50,592 nt of DNA from contig JAJFGK010000098.1 of NCBI GenBank assembly GCA_021776195.1, positions 1 through 50,592 on the forward strand, written 5' to 3'. Shown one piece after another: positions 16,220-24,290 of this stretch (position 1 is the first letter of the stretch; each line of letters opens with the position of its first letter). The stretch comes from Kiloniellaceae bacterium (GTDB taxonomy: Bacteria; Pseudomonadota; Alphaproteobacteria; Kiloniellales; Kiloniellaceae). Below the pieces are notes generated by a model. That model searched no databases. It worked only from the letters and a program-made list of their open reading frames with translations, and was not told the origin of the DNA. Made by a program: the position numbers and the translations under genes.

Positions 16220-16591
16220 TCAGTCCTTCGTGATGTCTTGTTTGATGGAGAAGGCGCCAGCCAGAACCGTGCGCTTGCGCCCGGCGGCGTCGGTCATCTG
16301 GATGTCATAGTGGTAGCGTCCCGGCGCCTGGTTGGCCTGTGTTGGGGTCGGCGCGAACTCGACCACTCCACCGGCCGCGTCAACGATGCTGCCGACGACC
16401 TGATAGAGCTGGTTGCTGGTGTCCGTTGGTTCGCGCTCCGCGCTTACAGTTTTTAGAAAGCTTGACCCGGTGATATCGAGCGGCTGGCCGTTTTGGGTCA
16501 AGGCGATCCGTCGTGCAAAGCTGTCGCCGCGACGACGCTCGAGCTCGAGCTCGGCTGGCGCGCCGCTCGCCGCTGCCAGTGCGCTAACCAT
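16220..16591 (-). CDS. Small beta-sandwich virion accessory protein
   Basis: The 123-residue protein has an N-terminal low-complexity helix and a beta-sandwich region (LELERRRGDSFARRIALTQNGQPLDITG, then YHYDIQMTDAAGRKRTVLAGAF), a pattern seen in BppU-type N-terminal domains and head-decoration or connector accessory proteins. I cannot assign a precise function. It begins with an ATG inside the last codons of a tiny upstream frame. Its location between capsid and adaptor genes favours a head or neck role. Confidence 0.65.
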   Translation of the reverse strand: MVSALAAASGAPAELELERRRGDSFARRIALTQNGQPLDITGSSFLKTVSAEREPTDTSNQLYQVVGSIVDAAGGVVEFAPTPTQANQAPGRYHYDIQMTDAAGRKRTVLAGAFSIKQDITKD

Positions 16592-16670
16592 CGAGCGCCA
16601 CCGTCAGGTCATCGCCGAGCGCGACCGACAGAACCTCGGGAAGGTCGAGGATGATGATCCCAGAGTTCAT
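16584..16670 (-). CDS. Possible 28-residue peptide after the capsid gene
   Basis: An ATG at 16670 opens a 28-codon frame (ending LTVALDG, TAG at 16584) in the short gap after the capsid gene, and its end overlaps the start of the next gene by 8 bases. Tight packing and overlap are like the real genes around it, but no ribosome site is strong and no homologue is known to me. It may be a small head component, or a leader helping translation of the next gene. Confidence 0.35.
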   Translation of the reverse strand: MNSGIIILDLPEVLSVALGDDLTVALDG

Positions 16671-16752
16671 AACCAGTCTCCTCGCAACAATCGAACCAAG
16701 GAAAGACCGAGCCGCGCACCGCCGCCAACAGCGGAGCGCGGCTCAAGTCCCA

Positions 16753-17715
16753 TCACGCGATCTTGTGCTTGAACTGCACGATGCGGATATTCTTGGGCTC
16801 GTAGACTCGGGTCCAGTTCAGGCCGTCGGCCAGCTCTGTGTTGGAGGGCGTGGTCGCCGCCGGCACGCCGCCTTGCGGGCTCCACCGGATCCCGCGCGGA
16901 TGCAGCACGAAGTGTTGGCGGTTGATGAGAATGTCCTCACCGCCCAGGGCATCCCGGTCGGTCTCGGTCGGCACCGGTGCCAGGCCGTCGGCGTGGCCGA
17001 CCGCGCCCGGCCCAAACAGATAGGTCGTGTAGGTCCCGGTCGAGACCGGCAAGCCGTCGTCCTCGATCACCCGCTTACCCTGATAGAAGGCGATCTGCGA
17101 TTTGCCCTCACTATCGGGGATGAAGGCGATCAGGTCGTCCTTCTTCAGCTTGGCGACCGTCGCCGAATGCATCGCGACGGCGGTCAGCTTGACGTTGTTG
17201 TCGCCAAGCTTGGCCGTTGCATCGACAAAGGACGCACCGTCGATCACGCCGGCCAAACCTGACAGTCCCGAGATGTCGTGGACATTGGCGGTCATGTTGG
17301 CCGCCGCCATGGCGCCGTTCAGAGTCGAGATCAAGACTGCCTGCTTGCGCCGGGCCCAATAGTCCGCCACCAGGTCGCCGATGGCCGCCATGGGGTCGGC
17401 ACCGGACAGGGCACGGGCCAGGTCGTTGACGCCCCAGGCCTTGCCGCGAGCGTGCAGGACGGCAACGTCACGGTCGGTCGAGATCTTCTCAACGGTCAAG
17501 TCGACCGCATCGTTCAGGATTTCGTCGCTGCCGGTCAGGTCCTGGAAGAAGGGCATGGTCAGGGTCTGTCCGCCCTCCATGCCGTTGAGGTTCAGGCCCT
17601 CGACCGTCTGAACCACGCCGGACTGCCAGAAAGCCGACAGCTCCGCCGTGCGCTCGGTGATGTAATCGTTGAAAACTTCAGGGACGATGATGTCCGCGAT
17701 CTTTGTTGCAGCCAT
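16753..17715 (-). CDS. Major capsid (coat) protein
   Basis: The 320-residue protein is a phage coat protein: it starts MAATKIADIIVPEVFNDYI and has FWQSGVVQTVEGLNLNGMEGGQTLTMPFFQDLTG, RGKAWGVNDLARAL and a C-terminal FVLHPRGIRWSP segment. It should adopt the HK97 fold. No N-terminal delta domain or adjacent protease is visible; a separate scaffold gene lies upstream. The longer frame from 17862 is rejected because ATG 17715 has an AAGGAG ribosome site 6 bases away. It is the first gene of the long 17715-2372 block. Confidence 0.87.
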   Translation of the reverse strand: MAATKIADIIVPEVFNDYITERTAELSAFWQSGVVQTVEGLNLNGMEGGQTLTMPFFQDLTGSDEILNDAVDLTVEKISTDRDVAVLHARGKAWGVNDLARALSGADPMAAIGDLVADYWARRKQAVLISTLNGAMAAANMTANVHDISGLSGLAGVIDGASFVDATAKLGDNNVKLTAVAMHSATVAKLKKDDLIAFIPDSEGKSQIAFYQGKRVIEDDGLPVSTGTYTTYLFGPGAVGHADGLAPVPTETDRDALGGEDILINRQHFVLHPRGIRWSPQGGVPAATTPSNTELADGLNWTRVYEPKNIRIVQFKHKIA

Positions 17716-17892
17716 AGGGGTCTCCTTTCCGGCTCGTCGATGGGGAAAGCCGCAGCCCCTGGGGCCGCTTCCGTTGGATCTTGGGGTGACGCCCACGGCG
17801 CCGGCTTGGCAAACCGCCGGACCTTGGGTCGGCGCTGCCGGCCCGCTGTCTGGGGCGGGCACTGAGTTTTATTAAGGAGTTCGAACAGAGGA

Positions 17893-17970
17893 CCCCGCCC
17901 GCCCGCGAGCGGGAGGGACAGGCCGACGGGCGGGGCGAGCGCCCAGCAGCGAGGGGGGCCGCGGCGCTCG
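17893..17970. repeat. Compound inverted repeats (REP-like hairpins)
   Basis: A 9-base perfect inverted repeat (CCCCGCCCG at 17893-17901, CGGGCGGGG at 17927-17935) encloses an inner CCCGC/GCGGG hairpin at 17902-17913. It is followed directly by a second 8-base one (CGAGCGCC at 17936-17943, GGCGCTCG at 17963-17970). The transcript would fold strongly in either direction. It looks like an intergenic palindromic repeat of GC-rich alphaproteobacteria or a transcription attenuator. Confidence 0.55.
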
Positions 17971-18050
17971 TTCGAACCGTTGATCGATGTCGTGAGTTTT
18001 CGAGGGAGGGGATAATGAAAGGGTGGTTCCGCTTCCCGGGCCCACCTCTG

Positions 18051-18095
18051 CATCCTGAGGGCAACCCTAGGATCTCCTTGGGCAGACGGGAAGCG
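18051..18095. repeat. Shared motif, copy 1 (before capsid block)
   Basis: Its 35-base core (18061-18095) is identical at 29 of 35 positions to 26730-26764, without gaps, and both copies are followed on the plus strand by a T run. Each has GCAACCC and GGGAAGC arms about 20 bases apart. Both lie upstream of minus-strand phage blocks (capsid and portal), so an operator or promoter function is possible; a dispersed host repeat is the alternative. Confidence 0.55.
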
Positions 18096-18198
18096 ATTAT
18101 TCGGTTTTTTTCTAGCCTGTGGGGACCGCTTGCAGCAGCGGGCCTTGTCGGGGCTAAGTAGACCCCACCTTTGAACAGCGACATAGGAAGTGACAGCC

Positions 18199-18492
18199 AT
18201 GCCAGGCTATTGGATGATCCACAGCACCGTTACCGATTCAGAGGCCTTCGCGGCCTACTCCAAGGTCGCCAGTCCGGTGCTGGAAAAACATGCGGGCCGT
18301 TTCATCGCGTTCGGCGGACGCCACGAAACCCGCGAGGGCAGCGACGTACCGCGCAATGTCATCATCGAGTTCCCCACCTATGAGGCCGCGCTGGCCTGTT
18401 ACGACGATCCGGATTATCAGGCCTCCCTCGGCCACGCCGAACGGGCCATGACCCGCCAGTTGGTCATCGTCGACAGTGACAAGCCGGGCTAA
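18199..18492 (+). CDS. DUF1330 family protein
   Basis: This 97-residue protein is a DUF1330 member (dimeric alpha-beta barrel): MPGYWMIHSTVTDSEAFAAY, then FGGRHETREG and FPTYEAALACYDDPDYQ. Function in the family is unknown. I prefer ATG 18199, giving the usual MPGYW start; a GTG 9 bases upstream is possible. It runs against the phage genes and overlaps the end of the Rossmann-like gene by 4 bases tail to tail. It is a cellular-type gene lying between phage scaffold and capsid genes. Confidence 0.87.
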   Translation: MPGYWMIHSTVTDSEAFAAYSKVASPVLEKHAGRFIAFGGRHETREGSDVPRNVIIEFPTYEAALACYDDPDYQASLGHAERAMTRQLVIVDSDKPG

Positions 18493-19037
18493 ACTAACGG
18501 GCCTCCCAGCAGTTCGCGACTCCAGCCGCCCAGCGAGGTGACCTTGCCGCGCAAGCTCGGCGCCCGACGACGCCAGGCGTCACGGTAACGTTCCAGCTTG
18601 GCACCCACGGCAAAGCGCGGCTCGGCGCCATGCAGGTAGGATTGGTCGTCGACCGGCACCCCGGCCAGGACCACCCGCGCCGCGCCTAGGCGTTCCAGGG
18701 CAAACTGCACCGCGTAGAGTCCGCTCGAGCCGCCCCAGCGTTCGGGAAAAACCAGCGCGACCGGCACACGTGCCGGGCGGATCGGCGCCACGGTAAGAAA
18801 TCCGTCCGGGCCGCCCTGGGCGCAGCGCCGTCCGATCCAACCAGGCAGCAAATCGGGATGCAGACTGACCCAGAAATCGACCCGCCCCAGATAGGCAACC
18901 GCGGACCAGTTTGCCGCGATCACCTGGGACCTTGTAATGAACCCGCTTGGCAAGCACGCCAGATCGGCCCAGAGACAGGCGGCGCTGCCCAGCACCAGGA
19001 CGTCGGCGCGGCCCGGCTCTTCCCCGATGCCAGGCAT
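18489..19037 (-). CDS. Phage-associated Rossmann-like protein (MptE/DUF115-like)
   Basis: The 182-residue protein has a Rossmann-type start (ADVLVLGSAACLWADLA), a strand with VDFWVSLHPDLLPGW, then ERWGGSSGLYAVQFALERLGAARVVLAGVPVDDQSYLHG. This resembles DUF115/MptE-like or glycosyltransferase-associated folds seen in some phages; I cannot name the activity. The ATG overlaps the scaffold stop as TGATG, so it is expressed with the scaffold. Confidence 0.6.
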   Translation of the reverse strand: MPGIGEEPGRADVLVLGSAACLWADLACLPSGFITRSQVIAANWSAVAYLGRVDFWVSLHPDLLPGWIGRRCAQGGPDGFLTVAPIRPARVPVALVFPERWGGSSGLYAVQFALERLGAARVVLAGVPVDDQSYLHGAEPRFAVGAKLERYRDAWRRRAPSLRGKVTSLGGWSRELLGGPLV

Positions 19038-19624
19038 CAAGGCCCGGCACGGCGGGCGGCATCGGTTTTCAGGCGCTGCGCCAAGGCGGGGTCCTCGCGC
19101 AGCAGGCGAGCCTGCTCGCTCAGGTTTCGGCCGCCCTTGGCCCAGGGATTGTTGGTCACCCCGCCACCGCCACCACCGCCCGCGGCGCCGCCGCCACTGT
19201 TCGCCGCTGGTGCCAGGAAATGGCGGCCGCGCTCGCTTTCAGACCAATCAGCGACAAAGCGCTCCAGGGGCTTTTCGCCGATTAACGCGGTCGGCTGGCC
19301 GTCGGCCTCGCCCAGGGTGATGGTCTCGTTCGCCTTGATCAGGGCGCGCGCCGCCTCGATGAATTCGGGCGCGACCCGCGCCTTGCCCAGCGCCTCGGTT
19401 AGCCCGGCATCGACCAGCAACCGCTGCACCATGCCTTCGGCCTGTTCCAGCCGGCCGACGGTCTTGGCTGCCTCGCCCTGACGCTCGGCGAGCTCGCTTT
19501 TCAGCCGGCGGTTGGTCTCCAGCAGCTCGTCCCGCTTGGCCTTCAGGCCGCCCGTGACCTCGGCCACCGCGGCCTCCAGGGCGGCCTTGCCTTCGTCGCT
19601 CTGTAAAACGTCCTTGATGTCCAT
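19037..19624 (-). CDS. Phage scaffolding protein
   Basis: The 195-residue protein has the build of scaffold proteins: an acidic start (MDIKDVLQSDEGKAALEAAV), a long charged coiled-coil (about 25-75), and then a stretch resembling capsid-assembly proteins (APEFIEAARALIKANETITLGEADGQPTALI). A glycine-rich linker (about 150-163) and a basic C-terminus end it. Scaffolds direct procapsid assembly and then leave. The ATG at 19624 has an AAAGGAAAGGAA ribosome site; the open frame upstream is not used. The separation from capsid by plus-strand DUF1330 is unusual. Confidence 0.72.
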   Translation of the reverse strand: MDIKDVLQSDEGKAALEAAVAEVTGGLKAKRDELLETNRRLKSELAERQGEAAKTVGRLEQAEGMVQRLLVDAGLTEALGKARVAPEFIEAARALIKANETITLGEADGQPTALIGEKPLERFVADWSESERGRHFLAPAANSGGGAAGGGGGGGVTNNPWAKGGRNLSEQARLLREDPALAQRLKTDAARRAGP

Positions 19625-19690
19625 CGCGGTTCCTTTCCTTTCGTGACGGTTCCACTTAGCCTGCCCAGGGAAACACCCAGGGAGGCAGGC

Positions 19691-20443
19691 ATGACCCAAC
19701 CAGAGACCATGAAATCGGGCGCCGTGGCGTTGGTCACCGGGGCCAGCAACGGCATTGGCCGCGCCGTCGCCGAAGGCCTGCTGTCGCGCGGCCTGCGGGT
19801 GATCGCCACCGCCCGCGGCGAAGCCCGTCTGCGCGATCTCTGCTCTGAATGGCCGGACCGGGCCTATCCCCTGGTCCTCGACGTGTCCGACGCCACGGCT
19901 ATGGCGGGCCTGATCGATGCCCTGCCGGCCGAGCTGAGCGAGGTCGATATTCTCGTGGCCAACGCCGGCTCCGACGTTGGCGGGCGGCGGCGCTTCGACC
20001 AGGGCGCCATGGCCGACTGGGCCGCCACGGTCGAAACCAACGTGACCGGTCTCATGCGCGCCTGCCATGCGGTGCTTCCCGGCATGCTGGCACGCGGCCG
20101 CGGCCACCTCGTCACCCTGGGGTCGGTCGCGGGACTGTCCACCTACGAAAGCGGCTCGGTCTACAGCGCCACCAAGTACGCCGTCCGCGCCTTCACCGAA
20201 TCTCTGCGCAAGGATTATCTGACCGACCCGATCCGTATCACCGAGATTCTTCCGGGCTTGGTGCGCACCGGATTCGCCGAGGCCCGCCACCGGGGCGACA
20301 GCGCAAAGGCCGCCGCCTTCTACGACGGCGCACCGGCCACCATCACCGCCGAGGACATCGCGGCGGCGGTCTTCTTCGCCCTCGAGCAGCCAGCGGAGGT
20401 CAACATCGCGCAGATCGTGGTCACCCCAACCGGCAACAAGTAG
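19691..20443 (+). CDS. Short-chain dehydrogenase/reductase (YdfG-like)
   Basis: This 250-residue classical SDR has the nucleotide-binding motif TGASNGIG (16-23), NAG near 96-98, catalytic Ser and Tyr158-x3-Lys162 (YSATK), and the ending typical of YdfG-type NADP-dependent 3-hydroxy acid dehydrogenases (EVNIAQIVVTPTGNK). The start at 19691 has a GGGAGGCAGG ribosome site. It is opposite in direction to the phage genes and lies between tape measure and scaffold. It looks like a normal metabolic gene, not a phage gene. Confidence 0.88.
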   Translation: MTQPETMKSGAVALVTGASNGIGRAVAEGLLSRGLRVIATARGEARLRDLCSEWPDRAYPLVLDVSDATAMAGLIDALPAELSEVDILVANAGSDVGGRRRFDQGAMADWAATVETNVTGLMRACHAVLPGMLARGRGHLVTLGSVAGLSTYESGSVYSATKYAVRAFTESLRKDYLTDPIRITEILPGLVRTGFAEARHRGDSAKAAAFYDGAPATITAEDIAAAVFFALEQPAEVNIAQIVVTPTGNK

Positions 20444-20596
20444 CCCGCGAAGCAGAACTCCGCTTCACGTCGCAAGACGGCCAATGCCTGAAACTTGCAA
20501 CCCATTTCTCCGGGCTAATCTATTGCCCGTCTTTCCGGTTGCTCACGACAGCGCCGGGTGGGGGTGACACGGCAAGGCCGCGATAGCGCCCTTCCT

Positions 20597-22888
20597 TCAG
20601 TTCCGCCGCGCCTGGACCTGCGCGCTCCGCGCCGCTTGTCGCTCCATTTGGGGGCCCGAGCGGCCGAATCCGATGCCTTCTTCGCGGGGCCCCCGACCGC
20701 GCCGTGCGCCCCGCCGCAGGTCCTTGCGAATATCGCCCAGGATGACCCGCACTTCTTTCATGTCCGCGGCGAGTTCGGGCGTCCGCGCATCGCCGCCGCT
20801 TGGACCGACCCCGGCCCCGAGAGCCTCACCGGCCTGCTGCCGCGCCACCGGCGCCAACCGTTCGTCTATTGACAGGGGCCGCAAAGGGACCAGGCCCACA
20901 CCAGGGATCGGCCTGGCGGGCCCCTCAGGCATCCCCACCAGACCGCCGAAGCGCAGGCCCGCCAGCCCGCCGCTGTTGATCGCCTCCAGGATATCGCGGT
21001 GTCGCCCCGCGGCGCTCGCATTGACCACGAACTCGCCGTTCGACAGCCGCGCGGGAATCGAATCGCTGGTCGCCGTGCCCGGGCCGCGAACCAAGCCACC
21101 GTCGCTGGCCCCGAAGGCCGCGCCGAAGATGCCGGCCACGCCGAAGCCCACGGTGCCGCCCACCGACCCGCCGCTGACCGAGGTCGCCGGCGTGGTGATC
21201 GCCCCGGCACCGCCACCCGCCGCGCCGGAGAGCCCGCCCAGGATCAAATCGATAAACTGGTTGAAGATCCGGCTGATCATCAGCTTGGTAATATCCAGCA
21301 GGATCGAGCGGATCAGGTCCTTGAAGTTCAGCTTGCCGGTCTCGACGAACTGCAGTAGCGCCTGCTCGACCCGCCCGAAGGCGCCGCGCAGCACCTCCTC
21401 GATGACCTGGGTCTCCTCGCTGGTCTTGTGCCCCAGGGTCTCGGTCGCCGTGCAGGCCTCCTCGAAGGCCGGCAGAGTCTGCTCGCGCAGCACCGCCGAG
21501 ATATTGGCCTGAGCGCTCGCGAAGCGCTCGGCCTCATCCGTCGCCCGGGCCAGCGGTCCGACCTGCGCGTCCTGAGCACTGGCAAGCCGGTCGAGAGACG
21601 GCAGGTCGTCAGGACCTTTTGGTAACGTGCCACCTGAGTTCGGTCTAAACGAGACCTTCGCCGTTCTGAAAGAGTTATCCGACGATCCGGGTGCCTGGCC
21701 AAGTGCCATTCTAACCTGCCCTATAGCCACCGCCTCGCGCTCGCGCAGATCGATAATCGATTTAAGTGGCCCCTCAAGGGCCATCAGTCCTTCGGCAGCA
21801 GAGACGAGCTGCGTTTTCGCACGCGGCGACGCCTCAGGTACGCTTGCAGCATCGGGAATGATGGGGGGAAATTCTTCCGGTGACTTGTTATCTCGCCAAA
21901 ACTTCTTGAGGGCATCGAACAGCTTCCGGAGATCGTCCATCCCTTTCTCGAAGCCTTCTACGCCATCGTTCAGACCCTCTTCAGCTGCCGAGAGCGCACC
22001 CCGGAATCGAGCGATTTTGTCGACGATGAGACCGTTCAGCAGGTCTAGCTCCACTTCCACAAGTGTTGCAAATTTCACCCCGAACCGGGCCGCATCGACC
22101 TGATCTTGATCCAATGGGGCGCCCGGAAACGCAACCAGATCGAAAGAGTCTACAGCCTCTTTGAAACGCTGGAAAAATGGAAAGATATCGGCCGCAAGAT
22201 CGGCACCAAAAAAGTTCGAGAGGAGGGCGAGCTTCTTTCGCACGCTATCCAACTCATCAAATTTTGTCTGGAGCCGCGTAAAAACCTCGGCGTTGGTAGC
22301 GACCGCGCCACCTTTATCGCGTAGATCAAGGCCAAAATTCTCCGAAAGCCTTCTCGACACGGCTGTCTCAGCTTCTAACGCTAACTCAGCAAGGTTCGTC
22401 GCAATCCCCTGGATCATCCTTTCAAAGGTTTTTGGATCCACGCCGACGAAACGGGCGCCGATTTGGCCTTTCTGCAAATCTTGCACATTGAAGCCGCTAA
22501 TGTCGCTGAGAGCGCCAAGCCTGGCGACCCGATCGACGGCATCGCGGAACTGATCCGCCCCGGTTTTCAAGACGTCCTTGAATTGCTTAACGGCATCACG
22601 AGTCGCTTTTTTCTGACTCTCCTTAGAGGCAGCTCCGACACTTAGAGCCTGACGCGAGTCACCGGCACCCGCCGTCTCCAACTTTGGTCTCGCTGATAGA
22701 CCTGATGCTCCCGGAGCCACGCGTAGTCTGTGTGGAACCAAGTCGATCCGAAGTTTCGCGATGTTGGTCAGGGCACTCTCGGTCACCTTCGCTTGCTGCT
22801 CGATTGACTTGAGATCGCGAAGGATTGTACGGCGCGCCGCAACGAGATTGCGAGTGTCCATGCCAATCCGCAGGTCAATGGTTTCCAA
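20597..22888 (-). CDS. Tail tape measure protein
   Basis: The 763-residue protein sets tail length. It has helical N-terminal and middle regions and the lambda-type C-terminus: EEVLRGAFGRVEQALLQFVETG, two hydrophobic segments rich in glycine, then GGLVRGPGTATSDSIPARLS followed by NGEFVVNASAAGRHRDILEAINSG. The start is a TTG with a perfect AAGGAGG ribosome site 5 bases away. The first 415 or so codons (about 21640-22888) look clearly less GC-rich than the rest, so the gene seems mosaic. It lies before the scaffold gene, not after the tail tube. Confidence 0.88.
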   Translation of the reverse strand: METIDLRIGMDTRNLVAARRTILRDLKSIEQQAKVTESALTNIAKLRIDLVPHRLRVAPGASGLSARPKLETAGAGDSRQALSVGAASKESQKKATRDAVKQFKDVLKTGADQFRDAVDRVARLGALSDISGFNVQDLQKGQIGARFVGVDPKTFERMIQGIATNLAELALEAETAVSRRLSENFGLDLRDKGGAVATNAEVFTRLQTKFDELDSVRKKLALLSNFFGADLAADIFPFFQRFKEAVDSFDLVAFPGAPLDQDQVDAARFGVKFATLVEVELDLLNGLIVDKIARFRGALSAAEEGLNDGVEGFEKGMDDLRKLFDALKKFWRDNKSPEEFPPIIPDAASVPEASPRAKTQLVSAAEGLMALEGPLKSIIDLREREAVAIGQVRMALGQAPGSSDNSFRTAKVSFRPNSGGTLPKGPDDLPSLDRLASAQDAQVGPLARATDEAERFASAQANISAVLREQTLPAFEEACTATETLGHKTSEETQVIEEVLRGAFGRVEQALLQFVETGKLNFKDLIRSILLDITKLMISRIFNQFIDLILGGLSGAAGGGAGAITTPATSVSGGSVGGTVGFGVAGIFGAAFGASDGGLVRGPGTATSDSIPARLSNGEFVVNASAAGRHRDILEAINSGGLAGLRFGGLVGMPEGPARPIPGVGLVPLRPLSIDERLAPVARQQAGEALGAGVGPSGGDARTPELAADMKEVRVILGDIRKDLRRGARRGRGPREEGIGFGRSGPQMERQAARSAQVQARRN

Positions 22889-23043
22889 CTCTTCCTCCTT
22901 GAAAGGACTGACACCGAGCTTGAGTGCCGGGCGCCATGATGCGCGGCGGACATCCCGGGTCGGTCAGCAACGGAGGTCACGCCTGAGACATTTATGTTGA
23001 AGGGCAAATCAACTTGAAGTAATTTGAACAAAAGGAGAACGAC

Positions 23044-23565
23044 ATGACGCATTGGATACGCCGATTTATCTACGTGATTTTCCTTTTGTTTGCCCTATTT
23101 GGGGCGCTCGTAGCGGCCCTCATCGTCTACATCTACCCCTTCTTTCCAGGACCCGGCATCAGTTATCATTCGTATGCTTGGCGCCGGGCCAGTTGGCCTT
23201 TGCAAGAGGACCCCGCGCTGACGAAAGCGTCGGTCCAAGGTATGATCCAAGCATGGGAGTACAAATGCTTATCGGTGGATAGAGCCTCTTTCGGACCGAC
23301 CTACTCGGGTGGTCACGTCATCTACAAAATCAGGTGCTCAGCCGAGGATACGGATCCGCAAAAGACAGTTCGAACCTACTACTTCCTCTGGCCCAAATGG
23401 GATGTCGCCCCGCGCCCCTACATCATCTGCCCTGATCGAAGCCAGCGCCTCGACTACCCAAGGGCTGATGATGAAACGCCCCTGTTGCTTGGGCTCTACA
23501 TTTGTGAACAGTTCGAGGACTACTTTTCTGCAACCTATGACCGCGGCTTTATCGGATCAGATTGA
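23044..23565 (+). CDS. Membrane-anchored protein with four cysteines, tandem copy 1
   Basis: I do not recognise a family. The 173-residue protein has one N-terminal membrane segment (about 8-30) and a domain that should be exported, with cysteines at 75, 98, 129 and 154 that are all conserved in the next gene, suggesting two disulfides. Conserved blocks include SGGHVIYKI, TVRTYYFLWPKWDV and ADDETP. The ribosome site is AAAAGGAG, 6 bases from the ATG. It is antisense to the phage genes on both sides and has lower GC than they do, so it is a moron candidate. Confidence 0.72.
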   Translation: MTHWIRRFIYVIFLLFALFGALVAALIVYIYPFFPGPGISYHSYAWRRASWPLQEDPALTKASVQGMIQAWEYKCLSVDRASFGPTYSGGHVIYKIRCSAEDTDPQKTVRTYYFLWPKWDVAPRPYIICPDRSQRLDYPRADDETPLLLGLYICEQFEDYFSATYDRGFIGSD

Positions 23566-23672
23566 GGTCAGGCCATCGCCCACAGTCTTGATCGAAATCG
23601 GCAGTCGCCGTCAGAAGCCTAGCCTTGACTTTAGCTTGATCGGTGCTCCAACTAGAACGAAAAGAGAACGAA

Positions 23673-24164
23673 ATGGCATCTTGGATACGCCCTGTTATCT
23701 ACGCGATGTTCCTTCTTTTTGTTCTGCTGGTCGCAATGATCGTGGCATTTAGCATTCTCGTCTATCCCTCACCAGGACCCGGTATCAAGTATGTTGTATC
23801 TGCTTGGCGCCAAGCCGGTTGGCCTTTGCAAGAAGATCCTTTTCTGACTAAGGCGTCTGTCCAACGCATGATTCAGGCATGGGAGTACAGCTGCGGGTCG
23901 GTAGACAATGCCTCATACGGGACGACCCACTCAGGCGGTCACGTCATCTACAAAATCTCGTGCTCAGTCGACAATACGGACCCGAAAAAGACTGTTCGGA
24001 CCTATTACTTCCTCTGGCCGAAATGGGATGTCACGCCGCGCCCCTACCTCATCTGCCCTGATCGAGGCCAGCCCGTCGACTATGAAAGCGCTGATGATGA
24101 AACGCCCCAGTTTTTAGGGCTCTATATTTGTGAACAGTTGGAAGACTATTTTTCGGCGACCTAA
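23673..24164 (+). CDS. Membrane-anchored protein with four cysteines, tandem copy 2
   Basis: This 163-residue paralogue of the preceding gene has the same plan: N-terminal membrane segment, WPLQEDP, a KASVQ helix, TVRTYYFLWPKWDV and all four cysteines. It ends 10 residues earlier (after YFSAT). I place the start at ATG 23673, which gives the same N-terminus as copy 1 and has an AAAGAG ribosome site; the frame is open 30 bases upstream. Divergence between copies is substantial, so the duplication is not recent. Confidence 0.72.
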   Translation: MASWIRPVIYAMFLLFVLLVAMIVAFSILVYPSPGPGIKYVVSAWRQAGWPLQEDPFLTKASVQRMIQAWEYSCGSVDNASYGTTHSGGHVIYKISCSVDNTDPKKTVRTYYFLWPKWDVTPRPYLICPDRGQPVDYESADDETPQFLGLYICEQLEDYFSAT

Positions 24165-24290
24165 GCCCGCGGCCTCAACGGATGAGAATGAAGCCAGGCC
24201 CTCCCCCACCATCTCGATGTGATTACCGGCTGACTGTGGATATCGATACCTGCTGCCCCTGATGTGGTCTACAACCTCTACCCATCCCTC

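Larger units (their letters stand above)
17716..18198 (+). other. 480-base structured intergenic region before the capsid gene
   Basis: No convincing gene is visible. The stretch holds the capsid ribosome site, strong inverted repeats at 17893-17970, two GTTCGAAC palindromes (near 17880 and 17974), and one copy of a motif that recurs upstream of the portal gene (18051-18095). At its right end is the DUF1330 start on the other strand. It must contain the capsid-block promoter if that block is transcribed separately, but I cannot place it with confidence. Confidence 0.6.

Noticed and set aside
17592..18200. 202-codon minus-strand frame across the capsid leader
   Set aside because: It overlaps the capsid start in another frame and runs through strong palindromes; no ribosome site or recognisable sequence.
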